In this document: piece after piece, positions 21,279 through 34,961 of the stretch | Layout of the letters: every line of letters starts with the position of its first letter | How positions within the stretch are numbered: position 1 is the stretch's first letter | Assembly (NCBI GenBank): GCA_029532415.1 | Contig: JAQOTA010000022.1 | Location: 558,001 to 622,000, forward strand | DNA: 64,000 nucleotides | Direction of reading: 5' to 3' | Source of the DNA: Marasmius tenuissimus | Taxonomy: Eukaryota > Basidiomycota > Agaricomycetes > Agaricales > Marasmiaceae | Made by a program: the position numbers and the translations under genes | The notes under the pieces: generated by a model | Database searches by the model: none | What the model was told of the DNA's origin: nothing | What the model saw: the letters and a program-made list of their open reading frames with translations, nothing else

Positions 21279-22871
21279 ATGAGTTCTCAGCAACCAGATG
21301 TAGCAGAACAAAATATCCAGATGTGGAAGGTCAAGAAACTCATCAAGAGTCTTGACTCTGCCAGAGGGTAACGTACTGCATGATCCAAACCAGAAATGTC
21401 TACTGATCTTCGCTGCAGAGCTGGTACTTCCATGATCAGTCTTATTCTACCGCCAAAGGTGAGGCTCGATTCGCTCAGATCGACTCGAGGAAGGCTGAAG
21501 GCGGCATTCGATAGGATCAAATTTCCAGGGCTTCAGCCATGTTGACGCAAGAGTACGGTACCGCATCCAATATCAAGTCTCGAGTCAACCGTCTGTCTGT
21601 GTTGGCAGCCATCACCAGTACACAGCAGCGTCTCAAACTTTACAATCGTGTGCCTCCTAATGGCTTGGTGCTTTTTGTTGGAACGATTTTGACCGATGAG
21701 GGGAAGGAAAAAAAGGTCTCGTTCGATTTCGAGCCTCACAAACCCATCAATACGTGTGTCGGCCTTGATCTTTCTTCGGATGACCATTTTCTCAGGTTTT
21801 CTCAACAGATCGCTCTATCTGTGCGACAACAAGTTCCATACAGAAGCTCTCTCCGAACTCCTCGAATCAGATTCCAGATTCGGATTCATTGTCATGGACG
21901 GTAACGGCACCCTGTTTGGTACCCTTGCCGGCAACACTCGCGAGGTCATTCACAAATTTACTGTCGATCTTCCCAAGAAGCACGGTCGTGGAGGTCAATC
22001 AGCGCTTCGTTTCTCTCGTCTTCGAGATGAAAAGCGACACAACTACGTGCGCAAGGTCGCCGAATTGGCAGTCCAGCACTTCATCACCAACGACAAGGTG
22101 AACTGCACTGGTCTTGTACTGGCCGGTTCCGCAGACTTCAAGACTGAACTGAGTCAGAGCGACATGTTCGACCCACGTCTGGCTTCCAAGGTAGTCAAGG
22201 TGGTTGACGTGAGTTACGGTGGTGAGAACGGGTTCAACCAGGTATGATCAGTGCAACGAGATCATCCTTAGCATAGCTGTTGATGGAGACTTCTAGGCCA
22301 TCGAACTTGCTGCAGAATCCCTCGCCAATGTCAAATTCGTGCAGGAGAAGAAACTGATCCAGAAATACTTCGACGAGATCAGCCAGGACACTGGCAAATA
22401 TTGCTTCGGTATCGACGACACGCTCAAAGCTCTCGAGCTGGGTGCCGTTGAAACTCTCGTCGTTTGGGAGAATCTCGACATGACTCGTTACACACTTCGC
22501 AACGCCGCTGGAGGTATGTTTTCATACGTGATTTACAGAATGTCACTCTCAATCGAGGTACTACAGAGGAGATCATCGTCTATGCCAACAAGGAGCAAGA
22601 GAAAGACAGAGAAAAATTCATCGACAAGTCTACAGGCCTTGAGATGGAGCAGTCGGAAGAACCTCAACCTCTACTCGAATGGTTTGCGGAGAAGTACAAG
22701 GAGTTCGGTGCAAACCTCGAGTTCGTCACCAATCGATCGCAGGAAGGCGCGCAGTTCGTGAAGGGTTTCGGTGGTATTGGTGGCCTACTGCGATACAAGG
22801 TCGACTTCAGCAACCTTACCTCCATAGATGAGGAAGACGACGAATTCTTCTCGGATGATGAAGATATCTGA
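21279..22871 (+). CDS. SUP45: Eukaryotic release factor 1 (eRF1)
   Basis: Exons 21279-21367, 21419-21458, 21515-21753, 21809-22241, 22297-22513 and 22567-22871 give 440 aa, the usual eRF1 length. Stop-codon recognition motifs are present: TASNIKS and YLCDNKF (YxCxxxF). The catalytic GGQ that triggers peptidyl-tRNA hydrolysis is in [11 protein letters not shown]. The C-terminal eRF3-binding domain ends in an acidic tail ([13 protein letters not shown]). Exon 2 is only 40 nt; exon 3 begins at DQISRAS, and the frame closes perfectly. The protein terminates translation in the cytosol together with eRF3. Strong expression is likely; it is divergent from the Pop7-like gene. Confidence 0.97.
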
Positions 22872-23892
22872 CGGTTTTGCTGGCTCTTTGGAGCCCTGTC
22901 CACCCATGGTACACCGGGAGGGGTGGAGGGGCGGGGATGTGAGGGGAGGTTGATCGAACTTGCGGACGGGCGAAAACGTGATGTTAGTTGTGTGGAGAAC
23001 ACGGATCTTGGTGGCATTTCAAATGTAGAAATTGTTCGGCGCGCAAGCGTGAAGGTTTATCGTTTCGAGACACCCTCAGCTTTGAGCTCCAGGTGTGTGT
23101 TTGAAATAGCTATCTCATTGTTGAGTGATTGCTGATTTGTGTTCTCGGTACAGACGTCGTATCTCATCCCACTGTGTTTCTCCGCTTGCGCTCCTAATCC
23201 TATGGGTAATGTGGTTGTAAGTTAGTGTTTTGATTCTATAAGTTTGTATAGTTGTCTGTCTTTGACCTTGCAATCCGTTCTTTCATATCCATCCCCCAAG
23301 GAGTTGACGCTCGTTACTGAGCGAGAGGTTGACTTGCGGGTCGGCCAAGGACCTTCAATGAGATAGAACGCAAAATACATGAAACCATGAAAGGCCGGGA
23401 AGGATATTTGGACGACGCGTCTTACAATTTGAGTTGATATACCCTCTCAAACTGCGCAAAGTTCAAAAAGAGGTTAAAGTCTGAAACAACGTGTACGGTT
23501 GAAAGAATTGGTGGTTCTGTGGTGTGATTGTGGCACTGGCTGAAACGTTGAAGCTTGAGATCGAGAGCCTGAGCGCTGCAGCGCTGAGGCCTGAGGCCTG
23601 AGGCGCCGCTACTCCGACTCAATCGCCTGACTAATTAAAGTTGATGTGTCATGAATTGCTTTCTTTTCCGTCTCCTCCACATCGACTGGCGATCCCGATT
23701 CGGTCTCAACATATTCGGGCTTCAAGAGGTGCGCCCTCGATTCATTTGCCGGCTTTGCTCCTCGCTTGGCGGCCCTCGGTGGTATAGATTTGGTCAAAAA
23801 TTCTCATGAATAATCGTGGAATAATCGACTTACGAGCCCCATATGCATATAAAGGACCTGGAATTGGATAGGGATGGTCTCACTCACCCACG
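22872..23892. other. 1-kb intergenic region with a short GAGGCCT repeat
   Basis: The region holds the eRF1 3' flank, a short TGAGGCC direct repeat at about 23583-23604, and the P450 promoter. A possible 62-codon minus-strand frame is listed separately. Confidence 0.45.
23609..23797 (-). CDS. Possible small hydrophilic protein (doubtful)
   Basis: A 62-codon frame begins MTKSIPPRAAKRGAKPANES and is charged, with no helix or signal I recognise. It sits alone between eRF1 and the P450 gene. Composition is plausible for a real product or for one exon of a longer gene, but nothing else supports it. Confidence 0.2.
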   Translation of the reverse strand: MTKSIPPRAAKRGAKPANESRAHLLKPEYVETESGSPVDVEETEKKAIHDTSTLISQAIESE

Positions 23893-26101
23893 ATGTTTCG
23901 TCTTCTGAGTGAGTATCCGATCGTCAGCCATGCTAGTGGACTGGCTATAGTAAGTCCACTTCCTGTCATCTAACTTGCGGGACGAGTCCTAACTGCCCGC
24001 ATTGCAGGTCAATCATCTCTATTTCAAGCGGTACGAACCGCGCAGAACGGCTATCGTGCAGACAGCTATCATTCTACTCCTGCAACCTGCTCTCCTACCT
24101 TTTGTTCTTCAACGTTATGGTTCTTTTGAGATGAACGGGTTCTCGGACGTCCTGGCAGCCTGCCTCACCTTCTTCACGACGCTGGCTACTTCAATCGTTC
24201 TGTACCGAGTCTCTCCTTTCCATCCGCTGGCAAAAGTACCTGGTCCGGTCATTTTCAAAATCACGAAGCTCTGGAGACTGCATTTATGCTGGAAAGGCCA
24301 GCAACACTTTGCCCTCAAGGCATTGCATGACCAATATGGTCCGATTGTCCGCACAGGTACGTTTCAACCTGGTTTCAGGTCCACTCGAAATCTCTGGGCT
24401 TTCCTGACTTGACTCATGGGCGCAATTGTAGGCCCCAATGAAATCTCGGTGACCGATGTGGATGCAGTGAAGTCAGTCTTGGGTACCGATGGTCTTCCCA
24501 AGGGTCCGGGTATGTCAAACTCAATCACACAGTCGATTATCACCTTGGGGAAGTACTGACTTTGGGACCAGCGTTTCTTACGGGCAAACAAGTGGGACAA
24601 CCCTTTGCTTTGATCGCCCTGAAAGGTGAAGCAAGGAATGACCGCCGACGGGTTTGGAGTCGGGGATTCACGAGTGAGGCCATCAAGGAGTATCAGGAGA
24701 TTGTCGTGAAAAAGGGATCTCTCCTCGGTGAAGGCCTGGTCGCTCGCACAAATTCCGAAGTGGATTTGCTGCAGTGGTTGAACTGTTTCTCGTACGTGCT
24801 CAGGCTGTCCTCCACCGTTCTTAGCGTCCTCAAGCCTCGTGTATTTCTGAAGGTTTGACTTTATGGCGGAGATGATGTAAGTTCTCATGAATGGTCGTGG
24901 TTGAGTCGCTCACTGAAGCGGCGTTTTGTGATGAAGGTTCGGAGAAGATACTGATATGTTGAAACACGGGAAAGACACCCTAGGTGCAATGGACGTTATC
25001 TCGAATGGCGTTTGGTACGGCATCGGAAAGGTCACCTTAACCTGCGTTGGCTGACCCTTCTGTTTGTAAGGTCGAATGAATGCTTTTCCCATATTCCGTG
25101 GTTCACGTACCTCGCCACCTTCTTGCCATCGGTAGCACACAACGGACAGAAGCTGATGCACTTTGCCGTGGGCTGGTGCACCCGACGGATGCAAAACGGG
25201 GCGGAAAGAAAGGACCTGTGGTATCATCTGGTTCGTGGCTTCACCACCCCTGTCATCTCCATATCCTGAGGTCTCAACTAACGCATCTTGCTCTAGACTG
25301 ACGAAGCTGGCCACGAGAAAGTGAAACCCAGTCAGGCAGTCGTAGCGAGCGACGCCATCCTGGCTATCGTTGCTGGTTCCGACACAACTTCGACTGCAAT
25401 GGCAAACTTCTTCTGGTGTCTAATGGCCCATCCAGAGACATATAAGAAAGTCCGAGAGGAGGTGGACCGGGAGTATCCCCCCGGAATGGATCCGTTACTG
25501 GATACCTCCAGACACGCGTCCATGAAGTATTTGACGGCCTGTCTGTGAGTGTGTTCGGAAACCATTCTCTTCGTGTGTTAACATCGCCGTCCAGTAACGA
25601 GAGTCTCAGAGTTTTGCCTCCCGTTCCCTCCAGTGGTCCCCGCGTTGTACCCGAAGGAAACGGAGGGAAGATGATCTCAGGATAGTGCGTGCTATCAGTC
25701 CTCGTATTGCTTGTGGACAAAACTAAGGTCGCATTAAATTTAGCTTTATCAATGAAGGTACTCAGGTCTACGTCCCGCCCTGGGGCGTTCACCTCAATCC
25801 CAACAACTTCTCGCCTAGCCCGGAAGCCTTCACCCCCGAGCGATGGTTGGACGAAGCGAAGGAGGATCCGTCGAGAGTCCTGAAAGCGGAAGCTTTCATC
25901 CCATTCTCGTATGGCCCGGCCAACTGCATCGGAAAGAGCTTGGCAAAGCTCGAGATGATGATGGTTTTGACGATGTTGTTGCAGAAGTTTGACTTCGAGT
26001 TTGCAAAAGGATTTGGTTGGGAAGAGTGGCCCGATCGAAAGATCGATGGTTTCGTGACGAAGAGTGAGCCGTTGAAGGTAGTTGTTAGGTTGCGTGCGTA
26101 G
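23893..26101 (+). CDS. Cytochrome P450 monooxygenase, intact
   Basis: Ten exons give 553 aa: 23893-23949, 24008-24356, 24432-24509, 24572-24791, 24853-24876, 24937-25014, 25071-25230, 25297-25544, 25595-25684 and 25744-26101. One exon is only 24 nt (GFDFMAEMM part). Near the N-terminus are membrane segments and the hinge KVPGPVIF. The oxygen-binding I helix reads AGSDTTS, the ExxR reads ESLR, the PERW is kept, and the heme loop is FSYGPANCIG with the Cys ligand. It is therefore complete and probably ER-anchored. Substrate is unknown; fungal P450s of this type serve secondary metabolism or xenobiotic turnover. A decayed, internally deleted copy lies 13 kb to the left on the other strand. Confidence 0.95.
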
Positions 26102-26578
26102 CTCTGTGTAAGGCGTTTGCGATTCTAGTAAACAATACAACCTGAAGCTGAGCGCTGCGCCATGGAAGTTCAAATTCGTTGGGATTGAACCGTCCAAGTG
26201 ACATCATGCTCATTGGTACATTTGAAAGGTACCCCGTACCAGTCGTGAATATTTTGTAGGCAGAAGAGGTACTCCTAGTCCTGAATACCCCCTCCGGACC
26301 CATTTCGCAGGCTGTAGTGTCGCCCGCGACTCCGAATTGGAATGCTCGGAGACCTTCAGAAGGCAGTACGAGCCTACAAGCGCCCACTGTATGCTCTAGC
26401 GCCTGAAAATCATAAATTTTGATGAGTAAGCGAGAATTACTCCACGGCAGGACATGACGATCGACTGCGGCATGCTTTCCACTGCTCCAGTCATGTCTCC
26501 ACAGGTTTCCCTCTCGAACCAGAACCACCACCATCAGCTCTCTAGGACACAGAAATCGTTCTCTGAACTAGAGTAGCG
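26102..26578. other. Intergenic
   Basis: The promoter of the next gene probably lies here; I see nothing else. Confidence 0.5.
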
Positions 26579-28012
26579 ATGCAATTGGCATCGCATGGAG
26601 CCCGCGGGATACCGCGAGTGTCCAACCTAATATCTGGGGGTCAAACCTCAAGATCCATCCATATTCCTGCATACGTGCGGGTAAAACCAACAGCTCCGCC
26701 ACCAAATATCTCCACCACACAAAGAGTTCTATCTAAGACTCGCACCCTTCTCAACCGATTCGTCGGTCATCTCACAACACCAGGACTTCAGCAGGTCTCT
26801 CATGCCTCGTCTCTAGCGCACGGCGCTCGCAGTGCTGCTCCAGGTCGCATGAGTACCATCCAGCAGAGAATGTCCTTACCTGTTCGGCATGCATTATCAC
26901 GACCCGTTCAGCCACTACATTTCCCTCGCGGACCGGCCGTTCCTTCTCGTTCAGTCGCACAAGTCGGACTTGGAACTGCTAGGAACTTCCATTCAGGACG
27001 TTCAGTGTTCCAAAATCTCGTCGACAACGTTCCCATTGTGGGAAGAGCCTTCTACGAAGCTGACTGGGAACTTAACATGAAGCGGGATAGAGAGGTGATG
27101 AGGAAGATTATGCACAAGTCGAAGAAGGAGAACAAGACGAAGGAGATGATGAAGCCCAGGTCTGAGATGAAGTCCTACACCATCTCTATCACCGAAGATC
27201 AGGCCGAGCCCTCCTCAGAGGAGATGAACAAGTACTTCGACGCGCCCGTCGCACCCGAAGTCACCACATACTTGTTGATTCCCCTCGCACCAACCCCCAC
27301 CAATCGAGTACCTCTCGATCCCAATGGTTCTAGCCATTCTCTTCTACCCCGTTCTTCTTTGATATCCATGCATAACGAGCATGAGATGCATGGGCTGAGG
27401 GTCTCATCACTGTTTTCCCGTCTGGATGCTGCCAAGGTTTGGGAGCACGGTGCCATCTGCTCATCCTACGCCAGTCATGCAGATAAACATGGGGTCTGTA
27501 CCATTTTGAAGGTCGAATTTGTCGGCTGGAATATCGCCCAGGTTCGTGGGGTTATCGGGGAGGCCGGTACAGGATGGTGTGTACTAGAAGAAGAGCACAC
27601 TTCGAGAGCCCCGGATGAAGATGATGACGACTTGTCGGACGCTTCTTCCATCCTCTCTGGAATATCTAGTCCTGTGGGACCACCGCCGGGTCTGTTCGAT
27701 TCGCCCGAATCAGTGACGGACTCGTTCGTTCTTCCTACACTCGACTTTTCATCAGCTTTCATCGACGGTTCTGGCACCCAGCGCGCAGAATCTCCCGTTC
27801 TATCGCGCACATCTTCCGCGTCTGACATCTTCGCTGCCGACATGGTCGAATATGACGATCCCTGGTCGGACGCAGAGGTTTCGGAGACCGACAGTCTAGA
27901 GGAAGTGTCCTCAGTCGGGAGCAGCAGATTGGGTTTCAGCTACGACTTTGCTAGTCGCGGTAGTTCGGACCTTGAAGCTCAGTATCGTCCTAGGGAGGAC
28001 ATGTTCTACTAG
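26579..28012 (+). CDS. Conserved-type hypothetical protein, single exon
   Basis: A single 477-codon exon, rare in this window. The first ~140 residues are Arg/Ser/Pro/His-rich without acidic residues, like a mitochondrial presequence or a disordered head (HIPAYVRVKPTAPPPNIS). The middle is charged: ADWELNMKRDREVMRKIMHK. A folded-looking block at ~235-340 has TYLLIPLAP, LISMHNEHEMHGLRVSSLFSRL and VEFVGWNIAQVRGVIGE. The C-terminal third is acidic and Ser-rich (DEDDDDLSDASS). I recognise the middle block as the type seen in basidiomycete hypothetical proteins but know no function. A pseudogene is unlikely, since the frame is intact over 1.4 kb. Confidence 0.7.
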   Translation: MQLASHGARGIPRVSNLISGGQTSRSIHIPAYVRVKPTAPPPNISTTQRVLSKTRTLLNRFVGHLTTPGLQQVSHASSLAHGARSAAPGRMSTIQQRMSLPVRHALSRPVQPLHFPRGPAVPSRSVAQVGLGTARNFHSGRSVFQNLVDNVPIVGRAFYEADWELNMKRDREVMRKIMHKSKKENKTKEMMKPRSEMKSYTISITEDQAEPSSEEMNKYFDAPVAPEVTTYLLIPLAPTPTNRVPLDPNGSSHSLLPRSSLISMHNEHEMHGLRVSSLFSRLDAAKVWEHGAICSSYASHADKHGVCTILKVEFVGWNIAQVRGVIGEAGTGWCVLEEEHTSRAPDEDDDDLSDASSILSGISSPVGPPPGLFDSPESVTDSFVLPTLDFSSAFIDGSGTQRAESPVLSRTSSASDIFAADMVEYDDPWSDAEVSETDSLEEVSSVGSSRLGFSYDFASRGSSDLEAQYRPREDMFY

Positions 28013-28422
28013 CATCTACCATTTCACTAGCGAAGTTCAAGATGTGCACACGCTGCGCTTCCCATACACTCATTTTTGTCGCTTAATTTCTCCTTCTTGA
28101 AACACGCTTCATTAAACCCAGTTCCATTACTCAAGTACTTGCTGTTTGATGTGTATTGATAGTGAAAATATATTGGATTTTCTGCACGTTGTTACTCATC
28201 GTTTCCGGTTATGAACCCGTACATAATACATAGCACTGGCAGTTTGACTCAAGTTTGACTTCGCGGTGTAAGCATTACGTAAACTGAAATTCGCGCGACG
28301 CGCAGGAGATAACACGTGATTCAGTGGGTGCGAACTTGGCGCCCGATTCTCCTTGTCTTCTTTCTTTCATCCCTTGCGTTCCTTAATCCACCCTCGCTCA
28401 AAATCCTTTCCTCTGTACTCTC
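28013..28422. other. Intergenic
   Basis: This is a promoter region with no gene. Confidence 0.5.
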
Positions 28423-31400
28423 ATGTTTGACTCTGAACTCTCAGATGATGAGAGTAGCACCTCCGAAACCGAATTGGCCTCTTCAGTCCTTGGCGTGAAA
28501 GGCCCACTTCGCTTTTGCCGACACAGCTCTACTCAGAAGGCTCATGTTGTGTTGCGACGCGTTGAAATCGAACACGATTCAGACGACGAAGGAGAATTCT
28601 CTCGTGTTGTTCGCTTTGGCCTGTTCGCTCACAAGAGAATCGATGTGAAACCAGGCAAAGAAATTCTGTTGACAGTCTCGGAGGGCCAATTCAAGGGACA
28701 CGCAGTCATGTTGACAGCGGATATCCTTGACGCCCAGGATGCTTCGGACGGAGAGGAGACAACTCAAGTTGCGGAAGAGGAAGAGGTATCGACCTCTCCC
28801 GAACCTAAGTTTGCTGTGCCACCAAAGATGAGGAAAGGGTGGTCGAAGAAAGCTGAGGTGAGCCCAGAGCTAGGTGAGCAATTCTCTTCGAGTAAATCGT
28901 TCTCTCACATATGTTTCGGACTATTTCTTTGATTTGTTCTCTCCAGCCACAGGCCCTTCAGACGTCGAAATGGCTGCACCGGTCCTACATGTCGCAGCAG
29001 AGGTACAGGTTACCCCAACATCTCGATCTCAGGCTACGCAAACTCAAATCAAAGAATGGAATTCTGTGTTTGTTCAAACGATGCCTTTGGAGCCGTCGGT
29101 CGATCCAGCAAGCATTCCCTCAACTTCAAAACCACAATTGAATATCATCACCGACATCCCCCCTCCCCTTCCACAACCGGTAAGATTATCCGGCCTGCCT
29201 CATGAAGATGACGTTCCCTTACTCTAGTAGACGAGAGAAAGGAGCCTCACGCCCATGGAAATCGACTCTCGACCGGACACTCCCGTGGAATCTGCCGTCC
29301 TTCCGTCGAGCTGCGTTCCTGACCTGGTGCCGAAGTTAGAGAACATGGAGGAAGATATGCTCCTTTCCCCCATCTCTGATCCAGGGCTTGGGGTAGAGGA
29401 CATGGATTTCTCCGATGACGAGGACGACAGTAGTCCGCCACCACTCATTCCCGGTCCTCCTCAGCCATGGTCTGATGTACAGCGGCCGAAACCGGATTCA
29501 GTCGTGACAACAGCAACGCCAAGTACAAAGGCGGGAAAGAGAGTGATCCATAATCCCTTTATTTCTGGCGGGTTTGTGACCGAGTTCGTTGGGGAGTCTC
29601 GTCCAAAGGAAAGTGTCGTCACAGGAACAAAGAGTAATTCTCCGTCGGCACCATCCAAGGTACGTGGAGAGGTGTTCACTCTGTGCCCTCGTCATCCCGC
29701 TGTTGAACTGAGGTTTCCACTTAGCTACCGGAAGCGCACACTGCTTCATCGTCCGTGAAGAAAGGCAAACCAGACACTCACGTCTCATCTTCTCCATCCG
29801 TCTCGACCTCGAAGAATGCTACGGCTTCGAGTAGCAAGATGTCCCTGGACCGTTTACGCGCGAAGGAGTCGGGCGAGTGGGATTTCGCAACCAAAGCCAC
29901 CGAGGAACGCCACGGGAATGGGCCTTGTGTGCCAGCGGGGACGTACCACAATACCCTGGGTATTCGACCATCGAATCTTATGGCTACTGTCCCTCCTGCA
30001 GCTACGCAAACGCTGGCGTCCAAAAAGCCCTTGGTTATCGGCCAGGAATGGGGTTCCAAGAAGCGATCTACCGTTACGACGTCAAAGGTAAATTCCGCTC
30101 CGCAGAAACAAAAGGCCCTTTCAAACAAGAAAGAGGCATCGAGTTCACAACCGCCCTCACCACTATTGCCCCCACCGCCGGATGTGGGACCACCACCCCC
30201 ACCACCTCCGTTGCTCCCTCGCGCGCAGTCTCCAGTAGCGCCTCCACAACCTCCGAAGCAACAGGCTTCGAAGTGGAAACGGATCGCTGGAGAGCCTCTC
30301 CCAGGTTTCGTCCCAGCACAAGGTTGGTCTTGCTTTGCCATTTGACTGGTAACAGGACATCTTACGTGCCTATAAGCCAACGCTATTGTTTCAGAGAAAT
30401 CCTCCAATTCACCCGTCGACCTTAGCCCTTCTCTACTCGCCCGCATTTCTAATCCACCAGTGTCTTCCACCACGACGACAAAACTCTTGGCAACTCAGAC
30501 CTCTGGTGAGCCCCGTTCCATCCCTTGATTCCTCGCTCATATTTTTGCCTGAAGAGGCTTCTTCAAACACGAATCCCTGCAGGGGTACCGCACAACGTAC
30601 GCCGTATTCCTTTCGCTTCCATCTGTTCCTTCTTGAATGCTCACGATCAACCAGGACCCATCAAGCAGGAAGAAGTTTCGGTCAGTCCGATAAGTCCAAG
30701 CGTATCGTCGAACAAAGGTCTATCCAGCAAAGCCACTGTGGCTGCCACCGGTACTGTTGTCAGAGCTCACGATAACTCTGACCCAACCTCTCCCGTCACG
30801 CCAACCGCATCGCCAATCGCTCCAGTGTCAGGTAAGGAAAGTTCGATAGTTCAGATCCTAGCTAACCCCCACCTGCAGGTGGCCCCGCCGCTCCTAATCG
30901 ATCCGCAGGTGAGTATAAGCCTATCGCGTACTCCCCGTGTATTGAACGTTCGTAGTACTAGCCCACCCTTTACCTGCGAAGCCCACCAACAGTAATTGCG
31001 GAACCAAACGTGATCTACCGAGCTCTTTTGACCAGGCCGAACCTCGACACAAGAAGAAACGCAAGGTTACACACCCATGGCCATCTCTTGAGGCCAATCA
31101 CACGGTATCTCTAGTAGGCGACGGTTCTCGAGGGATACGGCAGATCGAATTCAGCAGCGACGGGTCGCTGATCGCCTTGATTTGTATGACTCAGTTCATG
31201 GATTCCCCTTTTCTGTTCTGATACTATTTGCAAGGTTCTGATCGAACGATTCGGATATGGAGTAATGACACCCGAGGTGAGGTGGCCCAACTGGCGCACA
31301 ATGCGCCTGTTATAAGCCTTGCGTGGTTGGACAACGATACCGGAATTATCTTGTTCGGAGGGGACGGAATCATTAGCAAGTGGGTTCGAACGGTAAGCGC

Positions 31401-32602
31401 TTCTCCCGTTAATTTAGGGCCCGAGATGGTCGTAACGAAAGTGTATACAGTCGCACAATCATTGGACCTGGGGTAAAATTGCGGATGCGTTAGATCGCAC
31501 CAAGAAGCCGAAGCCCTCGCTCTCTCCGGATGACTTTTGTTGTATGGCGTACATGAAGGATATTGTCGCAGTTTCTGTTCAGAGTTGTGTGCAGATATGG
31601 CAGTGGAAGAGGGGTGAGCAGCAGCCTTTCCCTTAGTCTCTGGGTTCTTAAGGTTTTCATCTCAGGGTCGTGGCAAGCTGTCCGGACCATTAGACAGCCC
31701 CAGGTCACCGCGTTGACGTTCGTACGCGATGGAACCCTCCTCGGAGGCACTAAGGATGGTGCCCTGTGAGCCCAATTCTGACCTTGTATGCGCTAGTACA
31801 ATTCATGCTCATCTTCACGGGTGGCTCGCCAGGTGGTTAAGCGAAGTGCCATTCGGATCTCCATGCGTGAAGGCCTTCCTGAAAGAGAGAATGTACGTCA
31901 CTCCCTGCCTCCGAATTGCAGGCCTTCTCGTTTCCGTTTGTTCACTGAAAGCTAACCATCCGACTGCACGTAGTTCTCGTATCGATGTTAACCCTGCCAA
32001 AACTGGGGCGCTCGTCACACTGCCAACATCGTCTTGCTTTGTGAACCTTCAGGAGGGGCCGAGAAGCCTAGGTAACGTAGAGCATTCCTACTCAAGGGCT
32101 GGACTGGTCGACGGGTTCGCCGGAACGTTTGCGGCTCAAGGCAAAGGTGTGCTCTTCGGGTGCAGCGAGGGCTGTGCGCTAGTATGGGACACGAAGGGGG
32201 CCCTTGTGTACGGTTTGGATCACAAAATACAGGATGGTGAGCTGCTTATCTGTATCATTAGTTCGGGCCAGATGGCTAATAACTGAAACCGCGATTTTAC
32301 TCCGCTTAGACGACAGAATCCAGGCCGCTGCGGTATGGTTTGAATCAATTCTCCCGTGCGAACCAAATCAGGCTGAAGGATCTCCTTTCCTTCCCTAGAG
32401 TTTTGATACCAACGGGAATCGTCCCGGTTGTTTGATTACTGGCACGAAGTCCGGCGCGCTTTGCTGGTGGTCTCAACCCAATCATTCCAAGGTGCGCAGC
32501 TCAAAAAGTCCTCCGAGCGGTCATAGCTTACGGGTGTGCCATAGTGAGCATCCCTCCGCGGTACGGACGAGCCGTCAACGATTTCACTGCTGTTGTGCAT
32601 AG
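28423..32602 (+). CDS. Large WD40 protein with long disordered N-terminus
   Basis: A many-exon gene (~16 exons). I can close the frame from 28423 to about 31765 and again from ~31990 to 32602; the exon between is uncertain. Residues 1-150 are acidic and include FGLFAHKRIDVKPGKEILL. A long Ser/Pro/Thr-rich stretch follows, with poly-proline (PPPPPPPL) and SKWKRIAGE. A KKKRKV motif, identical to the classical nuclear import signal, precedes the propeller. WD blades are visible as SDRTIRIW, VQIWQWKRG, CALVWDTKG and a last GALCWWSQP. The WD part of ~450 residues suggests a scaffold, probably nuclear. The exact role is unknown; I could not match it to a named WD40 family. Confidence 0.75.
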
Positions 32603-33044
32603 CGATACCTTCATTACACATCACCTATAGTATCACCCCCTTGTAATTTTGTATCTTGTCATTGTCGTTGGGCATAAATGTTTGTCGGATGTGTTACACC
32701 GTATATCGCACGCTGGATTTGCCTTTTTCTTGGATCAGCACACCATTCCCCATGTTCTCAATAGCGTAGAATAATTAGTCGTGAAAAATATAAGGAGAAA
32801 GACAAGACGCCCATGAAATCCTGATCTACGTTTCGTTTCCACATCCGCATCATGCAAGGCGGTAATACAGATTATCTCGGTCGAAACCCGGCGTTCCCTT
32901 CGCACCTCTACTATAGCATGAAGATGAGGAGAGAGAAATAAGAAGGAGAGGATATATAAGCAGATCTGATCACGTGGCGTAGAAGAGTGAAAGTCATGAA
33001 TAACATGAAGAGAACACAGTCGTTGATACCAATCCTAAACGCAA
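32603..33044. other. Intergenic between convergent genes
   Basis: The 3' flanks of the WD40 and CDC42 genes meet here; I see no gene. Confidence 0.5.
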
Positions 33045-33876
<832 letters not shown>

Positions 33877-34961
33877 GTTCGCCAATATAGAATCTGAGAG
33901 CCAGATCAGCAATTATCCACGCCGCCACCGAATCATCAAAGGCAACGAGCATCGTCCGCCCATACAGGCGTGGTAACCGGGCCCCGTTTGGTGACATTTC
34001 GGGGAATACACAGGCCTCCCAACGCAGAAGTTGATGAAACTTAAGAAGCAGATACTCACTCGTAGCAAGAAACGAAAAGAGAGCTCAAAGGCGGCTTCGA
34101 GTTAGGGAATAGAGATTGAGGTAGAAGTTGAGAGCTCCCAAGTCAGTCGCTCAGATGGCAACCTGTGCAAATTTGGAGGAAAACCAGTTAGGAAAACAGA
34201 AAGAGAATGCAGTTAGGAGACTGGATGAGCTTACAGAGTCTAGAGAACGATGCCGCTGGCTGGAAGAGACTGGCGTGAAATTGGACGCAGGAGCTTGAAG
34301 AGGATTGGTTGCAACCTTGTTGCCTGCACAGGAGCAGGGACTCATCACGTGGAAAAAACCAAACAATGCCAAGGTCCGGTCAGAATTAATCAAATTACCC
34401 AATATAGTAGCTCTCGGATCCACCACCCCCGGAATGACCGACACCCCGCTGGAGAACACTGGGGCATGTGTCCAGTCGAGTACGCCACCAGCTGGCTAGG
34501 CTGTCGATTAACGACGAGCTTGAGAGCTACCGCAATTGCCCGCTGCATTGAGTGTGTATAAATTGTGTGCAGACCTTGCCTAGGGTAATGACTTCATGAT
34601 ATTGAACCGAGTTTTCAAATTCAAAACGTCTCCAGGCTCCGAGTCCGATCGAAAACGAAAATTGCTTTGTTTGGAATAAGTCGTCGCCCGGAGCGGCGAT
34701 TCAAGAGGACATACTGTAACTTCGGGTTTAAATTGAATTCAAAACATACAGGGAAAACAGAGGCATTTCGGTACAACCGATCTGCAGTGTTCTAGGCTGG
34801 AATACGGTGCACAAGTTATAAGTACAAGTAACTAAAGACTCTGGCTAACGGGGACTGGGAAGGTTAGGCTTGATATGCCTATGAGACAGATTTTGATAAA
34901 ACAAGTACTGTCAGACCTACGATGATGGGGTGTCGAGTCTGGTGCGAGACATCGTAGGTGT
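33877..34961. other. 1.1-kb intergenic region upstream of CDC42
   Basis: Probably promoter and leader of CDC42, together with the 3' region of the peptide gene. A minus-strand frame at 34151-34459 is unconvincing. Confidence 0.45.

Noticed and set aside
29778..30473. 231-codon minus-strand frame rich in Gly
   Set aside because: It is the antisense of the poly-proline and Ser part of the WD40 gene; the gene frame has consistent exons and motifs.
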